From Pseudobutyrivibrio ruminis HUN009 (GTDB lineage: Bacteria; Bacillota; Clostridia; Lachnospirales; Lachnospiraceae): a stretch of 64,000 nucleotides of DNA. Within the stretch, counting starts at the first letter, position 1; the number at the start of each line of letters is the position of its first letter. Shown here one piece after another: positions 8,907-17,270 of this stretch. Both the position numbers and the translations under genes were made by a program. The stretch is from contig NZ_JNLH01000001.1 in NCBI RefSeq assembly GCF_000703005.1, positions 1,915,001-1,979,000 on the forward strand. The letters run 5' to 3'. The notes below the pieces were generated by a model. It did no database searches. It saw nothing but the letters and a program-made list of their open reading frames with translations, and was not told the DNA's origin.

Positions 8907-10400
8907 ATGTTGCAGGAAAGTATAAAGAAATTAGTTCAGTATGGAATTGATACAGGGCTTACACCAGAGTGTGAAAGAATCTACACAACAAATCTTTTAC
9001 TAGAGTGCATGAAGGAAGATGAGTACACTGATCCTGATTGTGATTTATCAAATATTGTATTAGAAGATGTGTTAAAGGATTTGCTTGATGAGGCAGTTAA
9101 TAGGGGAATCATTGAAGATTCTATTACATACAGAGATTTGTTTGATACAAAGCTTATGAATCAGCTTTGCCCTAGACCATCACAGGTTATTGATAAGTTC
9201 AATGACATATATAAGAAAGAAGGCCCAGAGGCTGCTACAGATTTCTTCTATAATATGAGTCGTAATTCTGATTATATTCGTACATATAGAGTAAAGAAGG
9301 ATTTGAAGTGGACCACAGAAACAGATTATGGAACACTTGATATTACAATCAATCTTTCAAAGCCAGAAAAAGATCCAAAGGCTATTGCAGCTGCTAAGAA
9401 TGCGAAACAATCAGCATATCCAAAGTGTCAGCTTTGCATGGAAAATGAGGGATACGCTGGACGTACAAATCATCCAGCCAGAGAGAATCATCGTATCATT
9501 CCTATCACTATTAATGATAGCAAGTGGGGATTCCAGTATAGTCCTTATGTTTACTATAACGAGCACTGCATCGTATTCAATGGTGAACATACACCAATGA
9601 AAATCGAACGTGCCACATTTGTTAAGTTATTCGATTTTGTTAAGCTTTTCCCACACTATTTCCTTGGAAGTAATGCAGACCTTCCTATCGTAGGTGGTTC
9701 TATCCTGAGCCATGATCATTTCCAGGGTGGTCATTATACATTTGCAATGGAAAAAGCTCCAATTATTAAGGAATTCTCTGTGAATGGATATGAGGATGTA
9801 AAGGCAGGCATCGTTAAATGGCCACTTTCAGTTATTCGTCTTCAGTGCAAGGATGAGAAGAGAATCATTGATCTTGCAGAGCATATATTGAATGCATGGA
9901 GAGGTTATACTGACGAAGCGGCGTTTATTTTTGCAGAGACTGATGGAGAAAAGCATAATACAATTACTCCTATCGCGAGAAAAAGAGGAGAGTTGTTTGA
10001 GCTTGATTTAGCTCTTAGAAATAATATTACAACAGAGGAACATCCTCTTGGAGTTTATCATCCACATGCTCATTTACATCACATTAAGAAAGAAAATATT
10101 GGTCTTATTGAGGTAATGGGACTTGCTGTTCTTCCTAGCCGACTTAAAGGTGAAATGGAGCAGCTTGCAGACTACATTGTAAATGGCAAGGATTTAAGAA
10201 GTAACGAAGTTCTTGAAAAGCATGCTGATTGGGTCGAAAGCTTCTCAAAGAATTATGATAAGATTGATGAAAGTAATGTAAATGAAATTCTTCAGCAGGA
10301 GATTGGAAAGGTATTCTGTGAAGTCCTTGAATGTGCTGGCGTTTATAAATGCACAGAAGAGGGAATGGAAGCATTCATGAGATTTGTAAATACTTTGTAA
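8907..10400 (+). CDS. galT: UDP-glucose--hexose-1-phosphate uridylyltransferase (GalT, type 2)
   Basis: GalT swaps UMP between UDP-glucose and galactose-1-phosphate in the Leloir pathway. The 497-residue length and sequence match the Firmicutes type-2 family rather than the shorter E. coli type. CQLCMENEGYAGRTNHPARENHR lies near residues 175-195 and the GGSILSHDHFQGG active-site block near 265-275, giving an HDH triad. A strong GGAGGGG site precedes the ATG. No galK or galE lies beside it, so the pathway partners must be elsewhere. It ends at a two-way terminator shared with the convergent cyclase gene. Confidence 0.94.
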   Translation: MLQESIKKLVQYGIDTGLTPECERIYTTNLLLECMKEDEYTDPDCDLSNIVLEDVLKDLLDEAVNRGIIEDSITYRDLFDTKLMNQLCPRPSQVIDKFNDIYKKEGPEAATDFFYNMSRNSDYIRTYRVKKDLKWTTETDYGTLDITINLSKPEKDPKAIAAAKNAKQSAYPKCQLCMENEGYAGRTNHPARENHRIIPITINDSKWGFQYSPYVYYNEHCIVFNGEHTPMKIERATFVKLFDFVKLFPHYFLGSNADLPIVGGSILSHDHFQGGHYTFAMEKAPIIKEFSVNGYEDVKAGIVKWPLSVIRLQCKDEKRIIDLAEHILNAWRGYTDEAAFIFAETDGEKHNTITPIARKRGELFELDLALRNNITTEEHPLGVYHPHAHLHHIKKENIGLIEVMGLAVLPSRLKGEMEQLADYIVNGKDLRSNEVLEKHADWVESFSKNYDKIDESNVNEILQQEIGKVFCEVLECAGVYKCTEEGMEAFMRFVNTL

Positions 10401-10410
10401 AGATATTAAT

Positions 10411-10446
10411 AAAGCCATCTAGTTAGAAGCTAGATGGCTTTAGGTT
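10411..10446. terminator. Two-way terminator between galT and the diguanylate cyclase gene
   Basis: AAAGCCATCTAG at 10411-10422 pairs perfectly with CTAGATGGCTTT at 10430-10441 around a 7-base loop. A T-rich tail follows on the plus strand, and an AT-rich tail (TTTATTAATA) on the minus strand. Confidence 0.88.
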
Positions 10447-11508
10447 TTATATGTCTGAATAATTAACAATCTGATTACGACCATGATTCTTTGCGTAGTA
10501 TAAAGCTTTATCTGCTTTGTCAACACACTGCTGATAAGTATCATTTTTGTCGTAGCAGCAGAGTCCCATAGATATTGTTATAGGACAAACACCATTGTCT
10601 GATTGCTCAATTTCTGAACGAAGCTTTTCGGCTGTTTGCAATGCGTTATTAATTGTACAATCCACAAGAATTATAATGAATTCCTCGCCACCCCAGCGAA
10701 TAATGTAATCATCTTTTGAAAGATGATTCTTGATTTTAGTAGATACATATTTAAGAATTTCATCACCAGCTTCGTGACCGTAAGTGTCATTTACTTTCTT
10801 AAAGAAGTCAATGTCAAACATGAGAACTACAATATCTTTTTCCAATGAAAATTTATCTGTTGCTGGGTCAATTATTTCATTTATGATATATCGATTATTA
10901 ACGCCTGTGAGCTCATCTGAGACAGAACTGATTTCCAATTGCTTTTTTATAAGGTATTGATCCGCGTAGGAATTCTCCAAAATCCAAAGCATAATAACAA
11001 CACCAATATAAAGCGGAATTGCAAGGGCTAACATGATGGTGTAGTACTCATAATGATTCCACATATTTGAAATAATGATATTGGCCATCAAAAGAGCGTG
11101 CAAAACTATGTGGTATTTTAGTGGAGTAGCAAAACCAATCGCCAGGAAAGCAAAGTGCATGATAATGAAGCCTTCACGAGCATAATCCCTATTCTCCAGA
11201 TGATAAATGGCCCATATTGTACACCACATAGCTGCATGTGGCATCAAATAATATAGAAGGGTTCCCCATTTGTAATCAATTATTCTTGGATAAAGAATTA
11301 AAAACAGGATAAGAGGTATTACAATGGAAAATCGAGGAATTACTGTCTCAGTTGCAAATCTTCCATATAAAATGCAATCGGAGATGAAATAAGACATCTC
11401 TAAAAGGCCGATTAATATGGCAGAATATCCACTAACAACCCTGAAATAATCAAATTTGGATTGATAAAAACTATTTAATTCATCTTTTCTTATTTTTCGA
11501 GTTAACAT
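10447..11508 (-). CDS. Membrane-bound diguanylate cyclase (GGDEF domain)
   Basis: This makes cyclic di-GMP from two GTP. With the start at 11508 it has 353 residues: about six membrane segments in residues 20-180, then a GGDEF domain. The active loop is RWGGEEF (GGEEF near residues 273-277), so catalysis looks intact. No RxxD inhibitory site lies just before it (SKDD instead). An in-frame TTG at 11544 would add 12 residues, but it coincides with a good -35 box. The TATAAT at 11516-11521 lies just seven bases before the ATG, suggesting a leaderless mRNA. No ribosome binding site precedes either start. A PilZ protein at 49809 is a possible c-di-GMP target. Confidence 0.9.
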   Translation of the reverse strand: MLTRKIRKDELNSFYQSKFDYFRVVSGYSAILIGLLEMSYFISDCILYGRFATETVIPRFSIVIPLILFLILYPRIIDYKWGTLLYYLMPHAAMWCTIWAIYHLENRDYAREGFIIMHFAFLAIGFATPLKYHIVLHALLMANIIISNMWNHYEYYTIMLALAIPLYIGVVIMLWILENSYADQYLIKKQLEISSVSDELTGVNNRYIINEIIDPATDKFSLEKDIVVLMFDIDFFKKVNDTYGHEAGDEILKYVSTKIKNHLSKDDYIIRWGGEEFIIILVDCTINNALQTAEKLRSEIEQSDNGVCPITISMGLCCYDKNDTYQQCVDKADKALYYAKNHGRNQIVNYSDI

Positions 11509-11515
11509 AAGTTTG

Positions 11516-11544
11516 ATTATACGACAGGAAATAACTATACACAA
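11516..11544 (-). promoter_or_regulatory. Promoter of the diguanylate cyclase gene, giving a leaderless transcript
   Basis: Read on the minus strand, TTGTGT (11544-11539) and TATAAT (11521-11516) are 17 bases apart, a near-ideal sigma-A spacing. Transcription would start about seven bases later, at or next to the A of the ATG at 11508. The same TTGTGT hexamer is used in the proposed flgB promoter. Confidence 0.65.
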
Positions 11545-11566
11545 CGTTACATTACGTAACGTAACG
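11545..11566. promoter_or_regulatory. 22-bp near-perfect palindrome, probable operator
   Basis: CGTTACATTACGTAACGTAACG equals its reverse complement except for one mismatched pair. It touches the -35 box of the cyclase gene and ends eight bases before the -35 of gltX, so a bound dimer could affect both divergent promoters. The regulator is not identifiable from this window. Confidence 0.6.
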
Positions 11567-11574
11567 GTATATAC

Positions 11575-11602
11575 TTGAAAATTTACAAAATTAGTATAGA
11601 AT
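11575..11602 (+). promoter_or_regulatory. Probable sigma-A promoter of gltX
   Basis: TTGAAA at 11575-11580 and TAGAAT at 11597-11602 are 16 bases apart, giving a leader of about 55 bases. The leader is too short for a T-box, and none is visible. Confidence 0.5.
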
Positions 11603-11662
11603 AGTTTAGGATTGCATTTTTATGTAAGTCTTAAATTAATTTGATTTTATGCGAGGTATAAA

Positions 11663-13114
11663 ATGAGTAAGGTTAGAACACGTTTCGCACCATCTCCTAC
11701 AGGAAGAATGCATGTAGGAAATCTTCGTACAGCTCTTTATGCTTACCTAGTAGCAAAGCACGAGGACGGCGATTTTCTTCTTAGAATAGAAGATACAGAC
11801 CAGGAGCGTCTTGTTGAGGGTGCTGTAGATATTATTTATAGAACACTTGCTGCTACAGGTCTTATCCATGATGAGGGACCAGATAAAGACAAAGGCTTCG
11901 GTCCATACGTTCAGTCAGAGCGTCAGGCACAGGGAATTTACCTTAAGTACGCAAAGCAGCTTGTTGAAAAAGGAGAGGCATATTACTGCTTCTGCGATGA
12001 CAAGCGTCTTGAAGAGTGCAAGCAGGTTATTGGTGGAAAGGAAATCCACATCTATGACAAGCATTGCTTAAACCTTTCAAAGGAAGAGGTAGAAGCAAAT
12101 CTTGCTGCTGGAAAGCCTTATGTAATTCGTCAGAACAATCCTCGTACAGGTACAACTACATTTGTAGATGAGTTGTACGGAGAGATTACAGTTGATAACG
12201 CAGAGCTTGATGACATGATTCTTATCAAGTCTGATGGATATCCAACATATAACTTTGCAAACGTTGTTGATGATCACCTTATGGGAATCACACACGTTGT
12301 TCGTGGTAATGAGTACATTTCTTCATCACCTAAGTACAATCGTCTTTACGAAGCTTTTGGTTGGGAAGTACCAAAGTATATCCACTGCCCACTTATTACA
12401 AACGAAGAGCACCAGAAGCTTTCTAAGCGTTCTGGCCACTCATCTTATGAAGATTTAATTGAGCAGGGATTCTTGACAGAAGCAGTTGTTAACTTTGTTG
12501 CTTTACTTGGATGGTCACCTGAAAACGATAACGAAATCTTCTCATTAGATGAGCTCGTTAAAGAGTTTGATTATCACCGTATTTCAAAGTCACCAGCAGT
12601 TTTTGATATTACAAAGCTCAAGTGGATGAACGGAGAGTACATGAAGGCTATGGACTTTGATAAGTTCTATCAGATGGCTGAGCCTTACCTCAAGGAATAC
12701 ATCAAGGGTGATTATGATTTAAAAAAGATTGCAAAGATGGTTCAGACTAGAATCGAAATCTTCCCTGACATCAAGGATCATGTAGATTTCTTTGATGCAG
12801 TTCCTGAGTATGACAGTGCAATGTATACTCATAAAAAGATGAAGACAAATGAAGAGTCTTCACTTGCAGTTTTAAAAGAACTTCTTCCTGTTCTTGAGGC
12901 ACAGGATGACTACTCAAATGATGCTTTATATGCACTTCTTTCTGGATTTGCTGCAGAGCATGAGTACAAGAATGGATATGTGCTTTGGCCAGTACGTACA
13001 GCTGTTTCAGGTAAGCAGATGACTCCTGGCGGTGCAACTGAGCTCATGGAGATTCTTGGTAAAGAAGAGTCTATTAAACGAATCAAAGCAGCTATTGAAA
13101 AGCTGTCTAAATAA
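11663..13114 (+). CDS. gltX: Glutamate--tRNA ligase
   Basis: This charges tRNA-Glu (and often tRNA-Gln in Firmicutes) with glutamate. The 483-residue class I synthetase has its HIGH-type motif as HVGN at residues 17-20 within FAPSPTGRMHVGN, and its KMSKS-type motif as KLSKR at 252-256. Cysteines at 109, 111, 119 and 135 resemble the zinc site seen in some members. The length is normal. The ribosome binding site (GAGGT) is modest. It is transcribed away from the diguanylate cyclase gene. Whether it is discriminating or not cannot be told from the sequence alone. Confidence 0.96.
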   Translation: MSKVRTRFAPSPTGRMHVGNLRTALYAYLVAKHEDGDFLLRIEDTDQERLVEGAVDIIYRTLAATGLIHDEGPDKDKGFGPYVQSERQAQGIYLKYAKQLVEKGEAYYCFCDDKRLEECKQVIGGKEIHIYDKHCLNLSKEEVEANLAAGKPYVIRQNNPRTGTTTFVDELYGEITVDNAELDDMILIKSDGYPTYNFANVVDDHLMGITHVVRGNEYISSSPKYNRLYEAFGWEVPKYIHCPLITNEEHQKLSKRSGHSSYEDLIEQGFLTEAVVNFVALLGWSPENDNEIFSLDELVKEFDYHRISKSPAVFDITKLKWMNGEYMKAMDFDKFYQMAEPYLKEYIKGDYDLKKIAKMVQTRIEIFPDIKDHVDFFDAVPEYDSAMYTHKKMKTNEESSLAVLKELLPVLEAQDDYSNDALYALLSGFAAEHEYKNGYVLWPVRTAVSGKQMTPGGATELMEILGKEESIKRIKAAIEKLSK

Positions 13115-13174
13115 TTTAATACATGCAGATAGAGTCGGGAAACCTCTATAAAGAAACGCGGTTATCTATATTTT

Positions 13175-15001
13175 ATGAATCTTAATGATAGCCAACAAAA
13201 AGCAGTTTCACATATGAATGGGCCATGTCTTGTGCTGGCAGGGCCTGGCAGTGGGAAAACTGCAGTGCTTACAAGGCGTGTTATGGCCCTTATAGAATCT
13301 GGTGTACCGGCTCGAGAAATCTTGGTGATTACATTTACCAAGGCTGCGGCTTTAGAAATGAAGGAACGTTTCGAAAGGTTATCAGATGATATTCATCCTG
13401 TGACTTTTGGGACGTTCCATTCTTTATTTTGGGGAATTCTACAAAAAGAAATTGGTTTTAAGTCTACAGATATTATCATGGAAAATACTAGGACAAAAAT
13501 AATTAGAGAGGCTATGGCGCGGGTAAATTTAGACCATGATGATAGTTTGCTTGTGAAAAGCTATTCATCAGAGCTTTCTTTTATAAATAATCGAGTTGGA
13601 GGGTTGGATAATTATTTGCCAAAGTCTGTAGACAAGAAGGACTTTAAAGATTTTGTATTAGCCTATGAAAATCTTAAAGCTAAATATCATGTTATAGATT
13701 TTGATGACATGTTAAAGAAAGCGTATGAACTCTTTTATAGCAAGCCTGAAATACTTGAAAAATGGCAAAATCGATTTTCTTATTTTCTTGTAGATGAAAT
13801 GCAAGATATGAATGATTTGCAATTTCAGTTAATTAAGATGCTTTCTACTAGAACAAACAATATTTTTTGCGTAGGAGATGATGACCAGTCTATTTATGGA
13901 TTTCGAGGAGCAAATCCGAAACTAATGGATGATTTTAGAAGACAATATCCGGATTGCAAAGTTGTTGTTCTTGACTATAACTATAGAAATCCTGCTAATA
14001 TTGTGAAAAAAGCAGGTAATTTGATATCAAAAAACACCATGCGTTTTCAAAAACAAATAATGGCAACTGCTGAGGAGGGGAAACTATGTGTAGAGGAACT
14101 GAAATCCGAAGGGGATGAAGCTGATTACATAATTTCAAAGGTAAAAGAGCTTAATAGGGAGGGGACATCCTTTGATGAAATTGCTATTTTGTATCGTAAT
14201 CATTCTGATGCAAGGTATATAGTTGATAAACTATTAGAGCAGAAAATTCCTTTTTATTTAAAAGAGAAAATGCCTAATATTTATTCTCATTTCATTATTT
14301 CCGATATGGAAGCATACTTTCAGATTGCCATTGGAAATGAAACGCGAGCTAGACTTTTAGCTATCGTAAATCGCCCTAATCGATTTTTACATAGAAGAAG
14401 TGTGGAATATAGAGGAAATTTGCAAGGAATAAAGTCCTTTTATAAAGATAATCCAGGCTGCCTCAGGGCTACAGAGGCGTTAATTGCGGATGTGAATTTG
14501 ATAAGCAAAATGTCGCCATGCGCTGCGATTAATTACATAAAGAATGTAATGGGATATGACAGCTTCTTGCGAGAGGAAGCAGTGAAACAAAATGCTGATG
14601 TAAACGAATATTATGATGTCTTGGATTTTTTCATTGAAATGACAAAGGATTGCAAGACTATAAAGCAAGCCATTGATAAGCTGAATATTATGAGACTTAA
14701 GGTGGATTATGAAAACAAAACGAAGGTAATAGATAAAAAGAATAAAATCGGTCTTTACACTTTGCACTCAAGCAAGGGATTGGAGTTTGAAAATGTTTTT
14801 ATTATTGGCGTAAATGATGGAATAATCCCAAGTAATAAAGCGGATTCCAAAGAGGAGATGGAGGCGGAACGGCGTTTGTTTTATGTTGGAATTACCAGGA
14901 CTAAGCGAAATCTTTATTTGACTTATACAAATAAAAAGAACCGGGATAAATCCCGATTCTTAAATGAGCTGAATTATTCTTCATCTAAAGCTTCTCCGTA
15001 A
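13175..15001 (+). CDS. UvrD/PcrA-like superfamily 1 DNA helicase
   Basis: This 608-residue ATP-dependent 3'-5' helicase has the SF1A motifs in order: GPGSGKT at residues 23-29, DEMQD near 208 (motif II), GDDDQSIYGFRGA (motif III) near 233, and LHSSKGLEFENVFIIG then ERRLFYVGITRTKRNLYL (V and VI) near the end. It is shorter than PcrA (about 740) and lacks its C-terminal extension, so it is a short UvrD-like paralogue and not the main PcrA. No clear ribosome binding site precedes the ATG. Its last nine codons overlap, on the opposite strand, the end of the DUF1292 gene. A terminator for that gene lies inside its coding sequence. Confidence 0.88.
   Translation: MNLNDSQQKAVSHMNGPCLVLAGPGSGKTAVLTRRVMALIESGVPAREILVITFTKAAALEMKERFERLSDDIHPVTFGTFHSLFWGILQKEIGFKSTDIIMENTRTKIIREAMARVNLDHDDSLLVKSYSSELSFINNRVGGLDNYLPKSVDKKDFKDFVLAYENLKAKYHVIDFDDMLKKAYELFYSKPEILEKWQNRFSYFLVDEMQDMNDLQFQLIKMLSTRTNNIFCVGDDDQSIYGFRGANPKLMDDFRRQYPDCKVVVLDYNYRNPANIVKKAGNLISKNTMRFQKQIMATAEEGKLCVEELKSEGDEADYIISKVKELNREGTSFDEIAILYRNHSDARYIVDKLLEQKIPFYLKEKMPNIYSHFIISDMEAYFQIAIGNETRARLLAIVNRPNRFLHRRSVEYRGNLQGIKSFYKDNPGCLRATEALIADVNLISKMSPCAAINYIKNVMGYDSFLREEAVKQNADVNEYYDVLDFFIEMTKDCKTIKQAIDKLNIMRLKVDYENKTKVIDKKNKIGLYTLHSSKGLEFENVFIIGVNDGIIPSNKADSKEEMEAERRLFYVGITRTKRNLYLTYTNKKNRDKSRFLNELNYSSSKASP
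14936..14961 (-). terminator. Intrinsic terminator of the minus-strand DUF1292 gene, inside the helicase reading frame
   Basis: AAGAACCGGGA (14936-14946) pairs with TCCCGATTCTT (14951-14961) with one mismatch and a four-base loop. On the minus strand it is followed by a TTCTTTTTATTT tract. The stem lies 13 bases past the DUF1292 stop and within the last 25 codons of the convergent helicase gene. Confidence 0.8.
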
Positions 15002-15285
15002 AGTTCATCGAACTTCTTAGCTACTGCATCGTATTCTTCATCAGACTCGATGTTGTCAAGCGAAGGTGCGCCTGTTTCATCCTCGAAATATCTATAGATG
15101 TATACCTGACCTTCAGCATTTTCCTCGCCGTTTTCATCGAGAGGAAGAAGTACAATATAATCCTGATCGCCTATGTCAAAGATTGTGAGAATTTCACATG
15201 TCACTTCTGAACCATCATCCAAACTTAAAGTGACAACAACATCATCGTCTTCATTGTCAACTGGAAATACTTGATTCTCGTCCAT
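14974..15285 (-). CDS. DUF1292 domain protein
   Basis: This 103-residue, very acidic protein has the DUF1292 pattern: VTLSLDDGSEVTCEILTIFDI, then DYIVLLPLDENG and VYIYRYFED, and an acidic C-terminal helix. Such proteins are widespread in Firmicutes (YrzB type) with no firm function. It stands alone on the minus strand behind an AGGAG site. It is convergent with the helicase gene, overlapping it by 28 bases, and divergent from the GH13-like gene. The overlap explains the odd tail of the helicase. Confidence 0.85.
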   Translation of the reverse strand: MDENQVFPVDNEDDDVVVTLSLDDGSEVTCEILTIFDIGDQDYIVLLPLDENGEENAEGQVYIYRYFEDETGAPSLDNIESDEEYDAVAKKFDELYGEALDEE

Positions 15286-15310
15286 TCTATACTCCTTTTG
15301 TTTATTTTAT

Positions 15311-15339
15311 TTGTTTAAGACATGTCCTTATGATATAAT
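15311..15339 (+). promoter_or_regulatory. Probable sigma-A promoter of the GH13-like operon
   Basis: TTGTTT at 15311-15316 and TATAAT at 15334-15339 are 17 bases apart, about 77 bases before the start at 15416. The operon would include the DUF5662 gene and trpS, which follow with gaps under 20 bases and end at the terminator at 18847. Confidence 0.65.
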
Positions 15340-15415
15340 TCATCAGGAATATTGTCTAGTAAAATTAATTATTATTTGAGTTTAATATACAGCTTTTTGG
15401 AATCGAGGCATAGTT

Positions 15416-17263
15416 ATGAAGGTATTAAGGGGCGATTTTAGGGAATATGGTCCAAGGATAAGTGCAAAGGATGGTGTTATTTTCACGGTAGCGATTAAAT
15501 CTACTACGGAAAAGGCATCCATTCTTTTATTTGATAAAAAAACAAAAAAGCAGCTACAGGAAATAGAGCTTATACCGGATTTTGCTGTAGGAAGAGTATA
15601 TTCTGTTGAAGTTACTGGTATAGATATTGATAAGATTTGTTATCTCATAAAAGAAGATGATAAAACTGCGCTTGATCCATACTGCACAGCTGTTGTAGGT
15701 CGCGATAAGTGGGGAGATGTTAAGGAACGCCAGACAAAAGAGTTTGCTGTATATTCTGGTATTTCACATATTGAAAAAACCTGGAAGGACAAAAAAGTAG
15801 AAATTGCTCCTTCTGATATGATTCTTTATAAGCTTCACATGCGTGGATTTACTGCAGGATTTAATATGGCAGCTTCGAAAGTGGGAAATTACAATGGCCT
15901 TCTTTCGAAAAAAACATATTTGAAAAACATGGGTATTACCAGCATTGAGATTATGCCTCTTTATGATTTCGAAGAGTTATTTTTAGATAATAAAATGCTT
16001 ATATCTCCTAAAGGGATGATTACCGAGACAAAAGAGTTCTCTGGTAAGAAAAATTATTGGGGATTTGGCATTGCTAATTATTTTGCACCAAAGGCATCTT
16101 ATTTTGGTGGGGCTTCCAATGCATGTGAAGGCCTGCGCAGCATGGTTAGCAATCTTCACAACAGTGGTTTTGAAGTTATTATGGAGATGGCTTTTGCTGC
16201 TGAAACGCCAGATGACCTTATATTAGAGTGTTTAAAATATTACGTTAAGTATTTCCATATTGATGGATTCCACATAGTAGGATGCAATGCGCCAATTCAG
16301 CGTATTGCAGCTGAACCTTATTTGGCTGATACAAAGATTTTCTACGAATTTATTCCAGAGGAAATCCTTTGTAATGAAAAAGGTAAAAAGCATTTGTTTG
16401 TGTATAACGATTCATTTATGAATGTTACCAGACAGATTGAAAACCATATGAACGGAAGTATGGTTCAGTTTGCAAATCATATGCGTAGACAGAATAGTGC
16501 CTATGGTTTTGTAAATTACATGGCGAATGTTAATGGATTCTCATTGTGGGATTCATATTCATACGGTGAAAAACACAACTGGGATAATGGCGAAGATAAC
16601 AGAGATGGTACTAACAACAATTATTCTTTCAACTATGGAGTTGAAGGAAAGACTACAAACAAAACCATCAATGCTAATAGATTCAGAGAGATGCGTAATG
16701 CTTTTACAGCGTTGATGCTTTCTCAGAGTGTGCCACTTTTTGTGGCTGCAGATGAAGCTGCGGCTACACATCTTGGAAATAATAACCCTTATTGCCAGGA
16801 CAACAAAGTTGGATACACTTGTTTTACAAAGACAAAGAGCAAAGATTCACTTACAGGATTTGTAAAAAATTTGATTGAGTTTAGAAAGAACCATAAATGT
16901 ATTAGAGTTGAAAGTCCATTTTTAATGAATGACTACAGACATTTAGGTCTTCCTGATATGTCATTTCATGGTACCGAGCCATGGATGATGTCTATCGGTG
17001 AGGAGCAAAAAGCGTTGGGTGTTCTTTATAATGGTGCCTATGTTGATGAAGAAGAGGAAGTATTTGTATGCTATAACTTCCACTATGATGCTGTTGATAT
17101 GGCACTTCCACTTTTAGCTCCAGGAAAACGATGGCGTTTGTGCTTTAACACAGCTAAAGATACTGATGATTTTGAACCAAAGCCTATACATGACCAGCAA
17201 TCAATTAATGTTCCAGGCAATTCCATCAGCGTGCTTGTTGGGGTAAAGCCAGGAAAGAGGTAG
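15416..17263 (+). CDS. Isoamylase/GlgX-like GH13 protein lacking catalytic residues (probable pseudoenzyme)
   Basis: The 615-residue fold is clearly that of debranching enzymes: a CBM48-like head at residues 1-100, HMRGFT at 141-146, YWGFGIANYFAPKASY at 214-229, a GlgX-like GEDNRDGTNNNYS near 392-404 and GNNNPYCQDN at 454-463. All four GH13 active-site regions are altered, however. Region I DVVYNH reads EMAFAA (257-262). Region II DGFRFDLA reads DGFHIVGC (283-290), so the nucleophile Asp is Val288 and its Arg is His286. Region IV HD reads V372-N373. Only the region III glutamate (E311) may remain. Hydrolysis is therefore unlikely; a glycogen-binding or scaffold role is inference. It heads an operon with a DUF5662 gene and trpS. 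Confidence 0.82.
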   Translation: MKVLRGDFREYGPRISAKDGVIFTVAIKSTTEKASILLFDKKTKKQLQEIELIPDFAVGRVYSVEVTGIDIDKICYLIKEDDKTALDPYCTAVVGRDKWGDVKERQTKEFAVYSGISHIEKTWKDKKVEIAPSDMILYKLHMRGFTAGFNMAASKVGNYNGLLSKKTYLKNMGITSIEIMPLYDFEELFLDNKMLISPKGMITETKEFSGKKNYWGFGIANYFAPKASYFGGASNACEGLRSMVSNLHNSGFEVIMEMAFAAETPDDLILECLKYYVKYFHIDGFHIVGCNAPIQRIAAEPYLADTKIFYEFIPEEILCNEKGKKHLFVYNDSFMNVTRQIENHMNGSMVQFANHMRRQNSAYGFVNYMANVNGFSLWDSYSYGEKHNWDNGEDNRDGTNNNYSFNYGVEGKTTNKTINANRFREMRNAFTALMLSQSVPLFVAADEAAATHLGNNNPYCQDNKVGYTCFTKTKSKDSLTGFVKNLIEFRKNHKCIRVESPFLMNDYRHLGLPDMSFHGTEPWMMSIGEEQKALGVLYNGAYVDEEEEVFVCYNFHYDAVDMALPLLAPGKRWRLCFNTAKDTDDFEPKPIHDQQSINVPGNSISVLVGVKPGKR

Positions 17264-17270
17264 TTATTTA

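Noticed and set aside
11509..11544. TTG at 11544 as start of the diguanylate cyclase
   Set aside because: It coincides with a TTGTGT -35 box spaced 17 bases from a TATAAT, has no ribosome binding site, and the ATG at 11508 suits a leaderless mRNA.
11581..11662. T-box or other tRNA-sensing leader before gltX
   Set aside because: The leader is only about 55 bases and shows neither the T-box sequence nor a terminator/antiterminator pair.
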